Shown: positions 9,901-20,023 of the stretch, one piece after another
How positions within the stretch are numbered: the first letter of the stretch is position 1
Layout: the number at the start of each line of letters is the position of its first letter
NCBI GenBank assembly: GCA_963778845.1
Contig: CAVZVW010000004.1
Span: 1-64,000, forward strand
Source: CAVZVW01 sp963778845
GTDB taxonomy: Bacteria > Actinomycetota > Actinomycetes > Actinomycetales > Kineosporiaceae
Reading direction: 5' to 3'
DNA: 64,000 nt
Program-made: the position numbers and the translations under genes
Notes under the pieces: model-generated
Seen by the model: only the letters and a program-made list of their open reading frames with translations
The model's database searches: none
Told to the model about the DNA's origin: nothing

Positions 9901-9928
9901 GGGGCCGGGAGCACGCTCTCCCGGCCCC
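9901..9928 (+). terminator. Strong hairpin between permease and Mo-hydroxylase genes
   Basis: Perfect 11-bp stem (GGGGCCGGGAG pairing with CTCCCGGCCCC) around a 6-base loop, 15 bp after the permease stop. Only a short T run follows (CGCCGTTTCC), as is usual in high-GC actinobacteria. It may terminate, or partly attenuate, transcription before the FAD-subunit gene whose GTG is at 9965. Confidence 0.7.
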
Positions 9929-9964
9929 GTCGCCGTTTCCGACGGTCGGAGGGAGGATGCCCCC

Positions 9965-10875
9965 GTGAAGCCGTCCGCGTTCACGTACCACCGGCCAGGC
10001 ACCCTCGACGAGGCCCTCGCTGTGCTGGCCGAGACCGGCCACGACGGCAAGGTGCTGGCCGGCGGGCAGAGCCTGATGCCGATCCTGTCGATGCGCCTGG
10101 CAGCACCGGCCCACCTCGTGGACGTGAACCGGCTCTCGGACCTGGCCTACGTCCGCAGCACGCCGGACGGCGTCCACGTCGGGGCGCTGGCCCGGCACAC
10201 GGACGTCGAGCGCGACGCCGCCGCGGCCGACGTCCAGCCGCTGCTGCGCCAGGGCCTGCGCCTGGTCGCCCACCCGACGATCCGCAACCGAGGAACGACG
10301 GTGGGCTCGCTCGCGCACGCCGACCCCAGTGGGGAGATGACCGCCGTCCTCGCCCTCACCGAGGGCCGGGTGAGCCTTGCCTCGGCCGCCGGGCGCCGCG
10401 ACGTCGCCGCGGCCGACTTCTTCCTCGGCCCGCTGGAGTCCGCCGTCCGGGCGGGCGAGCTCGCCGTCGAGGCCTTCTTCCCCGCGTTCGCCCCCGGCAC
10501 CGGCACCGCGTTCGTCGAGGTGGCCCGCCGGCACGGCGACTACGCGGTGTGCGGCGTGGCCGCGGCGGTCACCCTGGACGCCGACCGGGGCGTGCTCAGC
10601 GCTCGGGTCGCCTTCATCTCGATGAGCCCGGTGCCCGTGACGGTGGACGTCGCAGCGGTGGCGCCGTCGGGCCCGATCACCACGCTCGCCTCGGCCTGGG
10701 CGCAGGCCGGTGACCTCGCCGTCGCTGACCTCGAGCCCGAGGCCGACATCCATGCCAGCGCCGTCTACCGCCGCCATCTCGGGCAGGTGCTGAGCGCGCG
10801 AGCCCTCGCCCAGGCCTCGGCGACGGCCGCCGGGCGAGCAGGTCTCGGCGGCGACGCCGATACGAGGAGGGCCGG

Positions 10876-10879
<4 letters not shown>
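9965..10879 (+). CDS. Molybdenum hydroxylase FAD-binding subunit (CoxM/XdhB type)
   Basis: 304 residues from GTG 9965, preceded by GGAGGGAGG. It has the FAD-binding signature of the xanthine dehydrogenase/CO dehydrogenase medium subunit: AGGQSLMPILSMRLAAPAHL near residues 40-60 and TIRNRGTTVGSLAHADPSGE near 105-125. A CoxM C-terminal domain follows. It passes electrons from the iron-sulfur subunit to its acceptor. Its stop overlaps the start of the [2Fe-2S] subunit gene (ATGA), the usual M-S-L arrangement of such three-subunit enzymes. Confidence 0.92.
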
Positions 10880-11519
<640 letters not shown>

Positions 11520-11523
<4 letters not shown>

Positions 11524-13989
11524 ACGGCGGCTCGTCGCTCATCGGGTCGCGCGTCGTCCGGCGCGAGGACGCGCGGCTGGTCACCGGCGGCGGCAGGTAC
11601 CTCGACGACCTCGGCGCCGACGCCTACGCCGCCGCCTTCGTGCGCAGCCCGCACGCCCACGCGCGCATCGTGGACATCGACGTGACCGACGCGCTGGACG
11701 TCGACGGCCTGCTCGCCGTCTACACGTGGGACGACCTGCAGGAGGCCGACGCGCGCGCCGGTACACGGGTCAGCGAACCCCTGCCGCTGCTGATCCCGCA
11801 CCCGGCCCTGACCCACCCGCGGACCGGCCATCCCCTCGCCAAGGGCGAGGTCAACCACGTCGGCGAGGCGATCGTGATGGTGGTCGCCCGGGACCGGTAC
11901 CTGGCCGAGGACGCCGCCCAGCGCGTCCAGGTGACCTACGACGTCCTGCCCGCCGTCGTCGGGGTGGCGCAGGCACGCGAGGGCGCGCGCCTGGTGCACG
12001 ACGACGTCCCCGGCAACGTCGCCGCCCACCTCGTGCAGGAGGTGGGCGACGCCCCGGCAGCGATCGACACCGCACCGCACACGCTCACCCTCGAGCTCGA
12101 CGTCCAGCGCAGCGCGTCCATGCCCATGGAGGGCAAGGGCGTGCTGGCCCGCTGGGATGCCGACGAGGCTGCACTGCGCATGTGGTCGTCGACGCAGACC
12201 TCGACCGGGGTGCGCGCCGCCGTCGCCGCGAAGCTCGGGCTGCCGCTGGTGAAGGTCGACTGCGTCACCCCCGACGTCGGCGGCGGGTTCGGCTCCAAGA
12301 TCGTGCACCCCTGGCCGGAGGAGGTGCTCGTGCCGTGGGCGGCGCGCGAGCTGGGTCACCCGGTCAAGTGGACCGAGGACCGGCGCGAGCACTTCATCTC
12401 CAGCACCCACGAGCGCCAGCAGCTGCAGACTGTTCGTGTCGGCTTCGACGACGAGGGCCGCGTGCTGGGGCTGGACGTGACGATCTGGCACGACAACGGG
12501 GCCTACGTCCCCTACGGGATCATCGTGCCCATCATCACCGCGACCCAGCTGCTCGGCCCGTACAAGCCGGGCGCGTACCGGGTCGAGTTCTTCTCCCTCT
12601 ACACCACGACGGTGATCGTCACGCCGTACCGGGGCGCCGGCCGGCCCCAGGGCGTGTTCGCCATGGAACGCGTGATGGACGCGATCGCCGATGCCCTGGG
12701 CAAGGACCGCACCGACGTACGCGCGGTCAACTTCATCACCCCCGAGGAGATGCCCTACGACCACCAGATGACGTTCCAGGACGGCAGACCGCTGGTCTAC
12801 GACTCCGGCGACTACCCCGCGTCGCTGGCCAAGCTCAAGGCGCTGGTCGGGTGGGAGGAGTTCGAGGCGTACCGCGACGAGGCGCGCTCTCATGGGCGCA
12901 AGGTCGGCATCGGCATCGGCTGCTACGTCGAAGGCACCGGCGTCGGCCCCTACGAGGGTGCGCACGTCCAGGTGGAGACGTCCGGCCGGGTCAACGTCGC
13001 GATCGGGCTGACGACGCAGGGCCAGGGCCACGAGACCGCCTTCGCCCAGGTCGTGGCGCAGGTCCTGGGGGTGCGGATGGACGACGTCCACGTCACCTCC
13101 GGCGACACCCGGCGGTTCGGCGTACGCCGTGGGGACGTTCGCCTCCCGGGCCGCGGTGATGAGCGGGAACGCGGTGGCCCTGGCCGCGCAGAAGGTGCGG
13201 GCGAAGGCGCTGCGCATCGCCGCGGACGCCCTGGAGGTCTCCGCGGACGACCTGGAGATCGTCGACGGCGTGATCGGCGTCGAGGGGGCCGGCGAGGGGT
13301 CGCGCTCGATCCCGCTGGCGACGATCGCCGTGCTGAGCAACCCGCTGCGCTACGCCTTCGACGCCTCCGCCGCGGCGGCCACCCAGTTCGCCGGTGCGGG
13401 GTCGATGGACCGGCCCCCTGTCGCCGCCGGCGACGAGCCCGGGCTGGAGGCCACCGACTACTACTCCCCGATCCGCTCGACCTTCGCCAGCGGGATGCAC
13501 GCGGCCATCGTGGAGACCGACCCGCAGACCGCCGAGATCTCGGTGCTGCGCTACTGCGTCGTCCACGACTGCGGCACCCTGGTCAACCCGATGATCGTGG
13601 AGGGGCAGATCCACGGCGGCGTCGCCCAGGGCGTCGGCGGCGCGCTGTACGAGAGGATGGTCTACGACGAGAACGGCCAGCTGCTCAACGCCTCGTTCAT
13701 GGACTTCCTCATGCCGTACGTGACCGAGGTTCCGAAGGTCGAGACCGACCATCTCGAGACCCCGTCGCCGCTGAACCCGCTGGGCATCAAGGGCGCAGGC
13801 GAGGCGGGCGTGATCCCCGGCATGGCGGTGTTCGCCTCGGCGATCGAGGATGCCGAGGGGTTCGTGATCCGGCGCATGCCGATCTCGCCCTCGGAGCTGT
13901 TCGACCTGCGCGCCGAGCACCGGGCGGGGCGCGTGCCGTCCCTGCGGCGAACCGCCGGCCCGGGCCAGACCACCGAGGAGGCCCCATGA
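11520..13989 (+). pseudogene. Molybdenum hydroxylase large subunit (CoxL/XdhA-like), split by one frameshift
   Basis: Read from GTG 11520, coupled to the small subunit. Family features in order: SSLIGSRVVRREDARLVTGG at the N-terminus, DVGGGFGSKIVHPWPEE, the loop TPYRGAGRPQGVFAMERVMD near residue 370, TTQGQGHETAF, and, after the frameshift, VVHDCGTLVNPMIVEGQIHG and IKGAGEAGVIP with the conserved active-site Glu. One base (an extra G at 13119-13122) breaks the frame; without it FGYAVGTFASRAAVMSGNAV is restored. The YRGAGR loop is the form II/BMS type, not the AYRCSFR of true aerobic CO dehydrogenase. Substrate is inferred: with a uracil-type permease and a barbiturase nearby, uracil/thymine hydroxylation to barbiturate is plausible. 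Xanthine or another heterocycle remains possible. Confidence 0.82.
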
Positions 13990-14737
13990 AGATCCAGGGC
14001 AGCGCGACGTTGAGCGCACCCCCCGAACGCGTGTTCGCGGCGCTGAACGACCCTGCGGTGCTGGTGCGAACGATCCCGGGGTGCGAGCAGCTGGAGGCCC
14101 TCGGGCCCGACCAGTACCGCATGACGGTCACGGCCGGAGTCGCCTCGATCAAGGGCACCTACCTCGGCGACGTCCGCCTCGTCCGACCAGCAGCCACCGG
14201 GCGCCTTCACGCTGCGGGCGTCCGGCTCCGGTGCGCCCGGAACGGTGGACGCCTCGGTGCGGGTCGTGCTCGACGACCGCGGCGACGGCACCACCCTGCT
14301 CAGCTACGACGCCGACGCCGTGGTCGGCGGGGCGGTCGGCGGCGTGGGCCAGCGGGTGCTCAGCGGAGTGGCGAAGAAGACCGCAGGGGAGTTCTTCAAG
14401 GCCGTGGACGCCGTGCTCACCGGCGATGCCGTGCTCGCGGGGGACATCGATGCTCGCGGGGGACATCGGGCTCGCGGGGGACGTCGGGCTCGCGGGGGAC
14501 GTCGCAGCGCCGGCGCCGGGCGCCCCCGCCCCTGGGTCTACCCCTGGGTCCACCTCGGCGCCGGCTGCCCAGGGTGGCCCGGCTGCCGAGACGGTGTTCC
14601 GCCGGCCGGCCGGGCCGGCTGGAGCCCGAGACGTCCGCGTCGACATCCGCAACCAGCTGCCGGGCGCCGTGATCGGGGCGGTGATCGCACTCGTCAGCGC
14701 CTGGGTCGGCGCGCGCCTGTCCCGGCGAAGGGACTGA
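13986..14737 (+). pseudogene. CoxG-like SRPBCC protein with C-terminal membrane anchor, two frameshifts
   Basis: It starts at ATG 13986, overlapping the large-subunit stop (ATGA). N-terminus MKIQGSATLSAPPERVFAAL and IPGCEQLEALGPDQYRM are typical of CoxG/SRPBCC proteins that accompany molybdenum hydroxylases and help their maturation or membrane attachment. A one-base shift near 14180-14183 leads to the frame with TVDASVRVVLDDRGDGTTL and VGGVGQRVLSGVAKKTAGEF. A second shift near 14450, at the first of four 18-bp repeats encoding LAGDIG/LAGDVG, leads to the tail GAVIGAVIALVSAWVGARL, a single membrane helix. Both look like single-base insertions. The intact product would have about 250 residues. 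Confidence 0.75.
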
Positions 14738-14740
14738 CCC

Positions 14741-15643
14741 GTGCGCGCGTTCACCGTCGCCGCCCTGCAGGTGGCTCCGCTGGCCGACCCGCTGACGCCG
14801 GCGACCCTGGGCGCGAACTGCGCCCACGCGGTGCAATGGCTGCGCCGGTGCGTGGATGCCTCGGGGGCCGACCTGGTTGTGCTGCCGGAGACCGCCTCGA
14901 CGGGCTTCACGACCGGACTGCGCCCCGAGGCGCTCTGGGACATGGTCTCGGCGATCCCGGGGCCGGTGACCGAGCCGCTCCAGGAGGCCGCCCGGGCGCT
15001 CGGCGTGCACGTCGTCTGGGGCACCTATGAGCGCGGGCCACAGCGCGGCGTCGTCTACAACAGCGCAGTGCTCATCGGCCCCGGCGGCGACGTCCTCGGT
15101 GTCTACCGCAAGACGCACCCGTTCTGCACCGAGCTTGCGTCCCGGGGCGGGTGGGTGACGCCGGGGGACGAGGTGTGCGTCGTCGACACCACGCTCGGGC
15201 GGATCGGCATGATCATCTGCTTCGACGGCGACTACCCGGAGCTCAGCCGGATCACCGCGCTCCACGGCGCGGAGGTGATCGCCCGACCGTCGGCCCTGTT
15301 GCGCTCGGCCGACATCTGGGAGCTCACGAACCGGGCTCGCGCGTATGACAACCACGTGTTCGTGGTCGGCGCGAACGCCACCGGCATCGACCCGGCCGGC
15401 GTCGTCTACTTCGGCAACTCCATGGTGGTGACGCCGATAGCCGAGGTGGTGGCGCGGGCCGCGTCGCACGAGTGCTGGGTGACGGCGCGCCTGGACCCCG
15501 CGAGCGCCCTCGCGTCGCTCACGCCCGGGTCGAGCGTGCCCCAGGTGTTCGACCACCTCGCCGACCGCAACCTCGACCTCATCCGCCGCTATGCGGGCGA
15601 CCTGCAGGCACCCGGCAAGACGTCGTTCCCGCACGCCGGGTGA
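14741..15643 (+). CDS. Carbon-nitrogen hydrolase (nitrilase superfamily amidase)
   Basis: 300 residues from GTG 14741, three bases after the coxG-like stop, so it is the last gene of this operon. The Glu-Lys-Cys catalytic set is visible: Glu in VVLPETASTGF (~residue 49), Lys in GVYRKTHPFC (~124) and Cys in IGMIICFDGDYPE (~161). The spacing fits the aliphatic amidase/carbamoylase branches; N-carbamoyl-amino-acid hydrolases are related. In the proposed pathway it could hydrolyse malonamate (or a ureido acid) to malonate and ammonia. That assignment comes from context only. Confidence 0.87.
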   Translation: MRAFTVAALQVAPLADPLTPATLGANCAHAVQWLRRCVDASGADLVVLPETASTGFTTGLRPEALWDMVSAIPGPVTEPLQEAARALGVHVVWGTYERGPQRGVVYNSAVLIGPGGDVLGVYRKTHPFCTELASRGGWVTPGDEVCVVDTTLGRIGMIICFDGDYPELSRITALHGAEVIARPSALLRSADIWELTNRARAYDNHVFVVGANATGIDPAGVVYFGNSMVVTPIAEVVARAASHECWVTARLDPASALASLTPGSSVPQVFDHLADRNLDLIRRYAGDLQAPGKTSFPHAG

Positions 15644-15940
15644 CCCCGCCCGGCCCCCGCGGGCGACGTCACCCGTTCATGATCGCCACCCCGGTGCCAC
15701 AAGTGCGCCGCCGAGTCTCCGCGAGGCCGACTCCGCGGGGTTGTGTCGCCGGGGTGGCGATCATGGCGGCGTGCCGAGGCTCGCAGCGCCGCCCGGACCA
15801 CGCGACGGTGCCCCCCGACGTCGCGGCGACGCCCTCGGACGTGGCGGTGACGCCCCCCGACGTCGCGGCCCGTCGCCGCAGCACCCATACTTGAAGGCCG
15901 CTCTCGTCGCAGATCGGGCTGGCCAACAGGGAGGGTCGCG
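15644..15940. repeat. Gene-free stretch with a long palindrome and 21-bp tandem repeats
   Basis: No gene seen. A perfect 17-bp inverted repeat (CATGATCGCCACCCCGG at 15678-15694, its complement at 15749-15765) frames an 88-bp structure whose interior is also partly self-complementary. It lies just after the amidase stop and could end transcription. Three 21-bp direct repeats (15810-15830, 15831-15851, 15852-15872, core CCCCCGACGTCGCGG) follow. A GAGGG ribosome site for HelD is at 15931-15935. Confidence 0.7.
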
Positions 15941-18328
15941 CTGAGCACCGCCGACGTCCGGCGAGAGATCGCCGCCGAACAGGCCTATGTCGATCGCCTC
16001 TACGACCACCTCGACGTTCTGCGGGCGCGCGCCGTCCGCGACCTCGACCGGGTCCGGCGCGCCCCGATGGTGCCGACGCCGGCCGGGCGCGCCGAGCGGG
16101 ACGCCTTCGACGCGTGGCACTCGGAGCGGCTTCGGCGGCTCGGGGCGGTGGAGGACCGACTGGCCTTCGGCCGCCTCGACCTGGCCGGCGGCGAGACCCG
16201 CTACATCGGCCGGATCGGTCTGTCCGACGAGGACCAGCGCCAGCTGCTCATCGACTGGCGGGCGCCCGCGGCGTCGGCGTTCTACCAGGCGACCGCGGCG
16301 TCGCCGGCCGGCGTCGTGCGCCGGCGGCACCTGGCAACGCGCCTGCGCACGGTGACGGGCCTGGACGACGAGGTGCTCGACCTCGAGGCGCTGTCACGCA
16401 ACGGCCATGCCGGGGCCCACACCGCGGCCGCATCGGCGGGTATGCCCGACGAGACCGCCGTGCCGACCCGGCTGGTCGCCGTCGCGGGTGAGGGCGCGCT
16501 GATGGCGGCACTGACGGCGAGGCGCACCGGTCACATGCGCGACATCGTGGCGACCCTGCAGGCGGAGCAGGACGAGGTGATCCGCGCCGAGCTGCCCGGC
16601 ATCCTTGTCGTGCAGGGCGGTCCGGGGACGGGCAAGACCGCCGTGGCACTGCACCGTGCGGCCTACCTGCTCTACACCCACCGCGATCGCATCGCCCGCA
16701 GCGGCGTGCTCGTGATCGGCCCCACTCCGGCGTTCCTGCGCTACATCGAGCAGGTGCTGCCCTCCCTCGGCGAGACCGGGGTGGTCCTCACCACGCCCGC
16801 CCAGCTGTACCCGGGGGTCGACCCGGTGGGGGAGGACGGCGCGGAGGCGGCCGTCGTCAAGGGTGACCCGAGGATGGTCACCGTCATCCGCAACGCCGTC
16901 CGCGAGCGCCAGCGCCTGGTCGGCGCGCCCGTCCCCCTCCGGCTGGACGGCGACGTGATCCACCTTCGGCCCCGAGCGGTGGCGGCTGCCCGGGGGAGGG
17001 CGCGACAGACCGGCCGCCCGCACAACGAGGCTCGGCGGACGTTCGTGCACCACCTCCTCGACGACCTCGCCGACCAGCTGGCGCGCGTGCGCGGGCTCGC
17101 CTCGGACGAGGAGTCCCGTCCCGAGATCGTCGCCGAGCTCCGCGAGAGCATCGACGTGCGGCGTGAGGTCAACCTCTGCTGGATGCCGTTGACGGCCGAG
17201 CAGGTCGTGAGCGACCTCCTCACGCGTCCGGCCCGGCTGGACGCCGCCGCGCGCGACGCGCTCACGCAGGCCGAGCGCGCTGCGCTCCACCGGCCACCCG
17301 GTGCCCCGTGGACCGCCGCGGACATCCCCTTGCTGGACGAGGCGGCCGAGCTCGTCGGTGCGGACGTGGAGGAGTCCTCCGGACAGGCCGCCCAGCGGGC
17401 CCGCGACCGGGCCGAGGCGATGGCGTACGCACGCGGCGTGCTGGAGATGTCGGGCGAGGTCGCGGCGATGATGACGCCGGAGATGCTGGCCGAACGGTTC
17501 GCCGACTCCAGCCCGATGCGGACGGTGGCCGAGCGCGCGGCGGAGGACCGGACCTGGGCCTTCGGCCACGCGGTCGTCGACGAGGCGCAGGAGCTCTCGC
17601 CTATGCAGTGGCGGCTCATCACGCGCCGCGTGCCGTCACGCTCGATGACGGTGGTCGGGGACGTCGCCCAGGCCAGCTCGCCCGCCGCCACCTCGTCGTG
17701 GGGCGCGGCCCTCGACCACGTGGCAGCGGGACGCTGGCGGGTCAGCGTGCTCTCGGTCAACTACCGCACGCCGGCCCAGGTCATGACGCTCGCGACCGAC
17801 CTGCTCATCGCTGCCGGCGTCGAGGTAGCAGCGCCACGTTCGGCGCGGGTCGGCGCGTGGTCGCCCGAGGGTCGCCGGCTCGGCTCGCGCGACACCCCAG
17901 TGCTCGTCCAGGCCCTGGTGGAGGCCCTGCGACGCGACGACGTGCTGCTGCCGGGCGGGGTGTTCGGCGTGGTCGTCCCCCGCGCGTCCCTCGGTGAGAT
18001 CGCCAGGGCACTGCCGGACGCGCTCGAGTCATGGGACGAGCCGGCAGCGCCAGGGAGACCTCCGGGGACCACGCCGGGGACGACGCCGGGGACGACCAAC
18101 AGGACGCCGCCCGCCGGTGCGCCGCTGCGTGAGCGCGTCAGCCTCCACTCGGTGGCCAGCGTCAAGGGTCTGGAGTTCGACGGGGTGGTCGTGCTCGACC
18201 CGGCCGCGATCGTCGCCGAGTCCCCGCGAGGGACCAACGGCTTGTACGTGGCCCTGACCAGGCCGACGGAGCGGCTGACCGTGCTGCACCACGGCGACCT
18301 GCCGCCCGGCATGGAGGGGCTCGGCTGA
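15941..18328 (+). CDS. helD: HelD-like UvrD-family ATPase (RNA polymerase recycling factor), probable CTG start
   Basis: About 795 residues. The first ATG (16067) would cut off REIAAEQAYVDRLYDHLDVL, a conserved HelD N-terminal coiled-coil segment. No in-frame ATG, GTG or TTG lies between it and 15878, but CTG 15941 sits 5 bp after GAGGG, so CTG appears to be the start. Motifs: Walker A GGPGTGKTAVALHRAAYLLY (~residue 226), motif II AVVDEAQELSPMQW, motif III TVVGDVAQASSP, and C-terminal SVASVKGLEFDGVVVLDP and NGLYVALTRPTERL. HelD proteins dislodge stalled RNA polymerase. Three 12-bp tandem repeats near 18062-18097 make a GTTPGTTPGTT linker. Monocistronic and unrelated to the catabolic genes. 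Confidence 0.87.
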   Translation: MSTADVRREIAAEQAYVDRLYDHLDVLRARAVRDLDRVRRAPMVPTPAGRAERDAFDAWHSERLRRLGAVEDRLAFGRLDLAGGETRYIGRIGLSDEDQRQLLIDWRAPAASAFYQATAASPAGVVRRRHLATRLRTVTGLDDEVLDLEALSRNGHAGAHTAAASAGMPDETAVPTRLVAVAGEGALMAALTARRTGHMRDIVATLQAEQDEVIRAELPGILVVQGGPGTGKTAVALHRAAYLLYTHRDRIARSGVLVIGPTPAFLRYIEQVLPSLGETGVVLTTPAQLYPGVDPVGEDGAEAAVVKGDPRMVTVIRNAVRERQRLVGAPVPLRLDGDVIHLRPRAVAAARGRARQTGRPHNEARRTFVHHLLDDLADQLARVRGLASDEESRPEIVAELRESIDVRREVNLCWMPLTAEQVVSDLLTRPARLDAAARDALTQAERAALHRPPGAPWTAADIPLLDEAAELVGADVEESSGQAAQRARDRAEAMAYARGVLEMSGEVAAMMTPEMLAERFADSSPMRTVAERAAEDRTWAFGHAVVDEAQELSPMQWRLITRRVPSRSMTVVGDVAQASSPAATSSWGAALDHVAAGRWRVSVLSVNYRTPAQVMTLATDLLIAAGVEVAAPRSARVGAWSPEGRRLGSRDTPVLVQALVEALRRDDVLLPGGVFGVVVPRASLGEIARALPDALESWDEPAAPGRPPGTTPGTTPGTTNRTPPAGAPLRERVSLHSVASVKGLEFDGVVVLDPAAIVAESPRGTNGLYVALTRPTERLTVLHHGDLPPGMEGLG

Positions 18329-18387
18329 GCCCGCCGCCCGTACGCAACCCATGACCCCTCACGCACTTCCGAGGCGAGGTCGGGCAG

Positions 18388-19473
18388 TCACCCGAGCCTG
18401 TTGACCACCGCCGCGAACACCGCCGGCATGGCTGCGGCTGCCGGCACGACCCAACGACGCGTGCCAGGGTGCTGGGCGGCCCACACGAGCCCCCCGGTGA
18501 GGGTGCGGTATCGGCGTGTGGTCCTCCGCCAGGCGGCCTCGTAGGCCTGCGGCCGGCCCTGGACGACGCAGCGGACCGCCTCTCGTGCGCACGCGAGGCC
18601 GACCGCGACGCCCTCGCCCGTGAGGGCGTCGACGTACCCGGCAGCGTCACCGACCAGCAGCACCCGGCCCACCACGTGCCGGGTCGCCGCCTGCCTCAGG
18701 GGACCCGCGCCGTGCACGGCACCGGCCGGCTCGGCGCCGGCCAGCCGCCGGAGCAGGGCGGGGAACCGGCCCAACCAGGCGTCGAAGCCTTCACGACCCG
18801 GGCACAGGATCGCGACGCCGACCAGGTTCGGCCCCACGGGGGTCACGTAGGCCTCGGCGTCGCGAGCCCAGTGCACCTCCACCCGGTCCGTCCAGGGCGC
18901 CACGTGGAAGTGCCGTCGCAGACCGTAGCGCCGCAAGCCCTCACGGCGGTGCCCGGACGGCGGGCGGTCCACCCCGAGCCCGCGCCGCACAGGCGAGTGC
19001 AGCCCGTCGGCGGCCACCAGCCAGTGCGCCCGCAACCCCGCGGCGACCACGCCGGGCCCCCCGGCGACCAAGCCGGGCCCCCCGGCGACCTCGCCGAGCA
19101 CCTGGTCGACCGACCCGACCCGCAGGGCGAGCCGGTGCACCCCCACCTCTCGAGCCCGAGCGTCCATGGCGGCGGAGAGTGTGGTCCGGCGAACCCCGAG
19201 CCCGGGCCCCGCCGCGAAGTCGGCGCGGGCACGGCGTGCGCCGTCCACGTAGTCGATCCCCACGAAGGGCATCCCGGGTACTGCAACGCCGAGCCGCGCC
19301 AGTGCTGCCACCGCGGGAGGCATGAGGCCCTCACCGCACGCCTTGTCGGTCGGAGCCTGGCGGGGGTCGAGCACCGCCACCGACAGGCCCGCGAGCGCCG
19401 CCTCGATGGCGGCGCCCAGACCCACCGGCCCCGCTCCCGCGACGAGCAGGTCGACGTCGTACCCCGGCGTCAC
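18388..19473 (-). CDS. FAD-dependent monooxygenase (SrsC-like)
   Basis: 361 residues with the FAD-binding GxGxxG motif at the N-terminus (LLVAGAGPVGLGAAIEAAL), DKACGEGLMP near residue 45, and the second FAD motif VLLVGDAAGYVDALTGEGVA. This is the para-hydroxybenzoate hydroxylase/geranylgeranyl reductase fold. In Streptomyces griseus a flavoprotein hydroxylase (SrsC) oxidises alkylresorcinols made by the type III PKS SrsA after methylation by SrsB. The same three functions stand here in one minus-strand operon, so oxidation of a phenolic lipid to a quinone is the likely role. Two 21-bp repeats at ~19044-19100 encode GGPGLVAGGPGVV, an unusual insert. Confidence 0.82.
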   Translation of the reverse strand: MTPGYDVDLLVAGAGPVGLGAAIEAALAGLSVAVLDPRQAPTDKACGEGLMPPAVAALARLGVAVPGMPFVGIDYVDGARRARADFAAGPGLGVRRTTLSAAMDARAREVGVHRLALRVGSVDQVLGEVAGGPGLVAGGPGVVAAGLRAHWLVAADGLHSPVRRGLGVDRPPSGHRREGLRRYGLRRHFHVAPWTDRVEVHWARDAEAYVTPVGPNLVGVAILCPGREGFDAWLGRFPALLRRLAGAEPAGAVHGAGPLRQAATRHVVGRVLLVGDAAGYVDALTGEGVAVGLACAREAVRCVVQGRPQAYEAAWRRTTRRYRTLTGGLVWAAQHPGTRRWVVPAAAAMPAVFAAVVNRLG

Positions 19474-19485
19474 GGCGTCACGACG

Positions 19486-20010
19486 TCACGGCACCGAGGC
19501 GGCCGCCAACGCCTGCTCCTCCACGCCGACGCGAACGCGCAGAAGTGCGAGGTTCGCGGCCGTGAAGCCGAGGCACGTCAGCCAAGCGGTGTGCACGAGC
19601 GGCAACGCGACACCCTCCGCGACGACCGCCACGTAGTTGGGGTGTCGAAGCCACCGGTAGGGCCCGGTCGTGACGAGCGGCAGCCCCGGGACCACGACCA
19701 CACGGGTGGTCCATCGACGGCCGAGGGAGCGGATGCACCACCACCGCAACGCGTGGGCCGAGACCACGACGGCGAGCATGGGCCACGCCAGCCACGGGAG
19801 GAAGGGCCGGTCCGCGGCCCACGGCTCCACCAGGCACCCGACCAGCAGGGCGGCGTGCAGGCACACCATCACCGGGTAGTGCCCGGCCCCGTACTCCACG
19901 CCGCCCTGCGAACGCGCCCAGGCCAGGTGCCGCTTGGAGACCGCGAGCTCGACGAACCGGACAGCGACGACGGCCACGAGCAGCAGGTCGTAGGCGGCAA
20001 GGGTGCTCAT
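19486..20010 (-). CDS. Isoprenylcysteine carboxyl methyltransferase-family protein (SrsB-like)
   Basis: 174 residues with 4-5 hydrophobic helices. The C-terminal PYRWLRHPNYVAVVAEG matches the S-adenosylmethionine-binding signature of the ICMT family (RHPNY). It lies 13 bp downstream of the type III PKS and 12 bp upstream of the flavoprotein. In srs-type clusters such a membrane methyltransferase O-methylates the alkylresorcinol. A quinone or other phenolic methyl acceptor is also possible. Confidence 0.83.
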   Translation of the reverse strand: MSTLAAYDLLLVAVVAVRFVELAVSKRHLAWARSQGGVEYGAGHYPVMVCLHAALLVGCLVEPWAADRPFLPWLAWPMLAVVVSAHALRWWCIRSLGRRWTTRVVVVPGLPLVTTGPYRWLRHPNYVAVVAEGVALPLVHTAWLTCLGFTAANLALLRVRVGVEEQALAAASVP

Positions 20011-20023
20011 GCGGGACGCCTCG

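Noticed and set aside
8320..10050. 576-codon minus-strand open frame opposite the permease
   Set aside because: Composition is Asp/Arg/His-rich without family features, and it mirrors a well-supported permease gene. High-GC DNA gives such antisense frames routinely.
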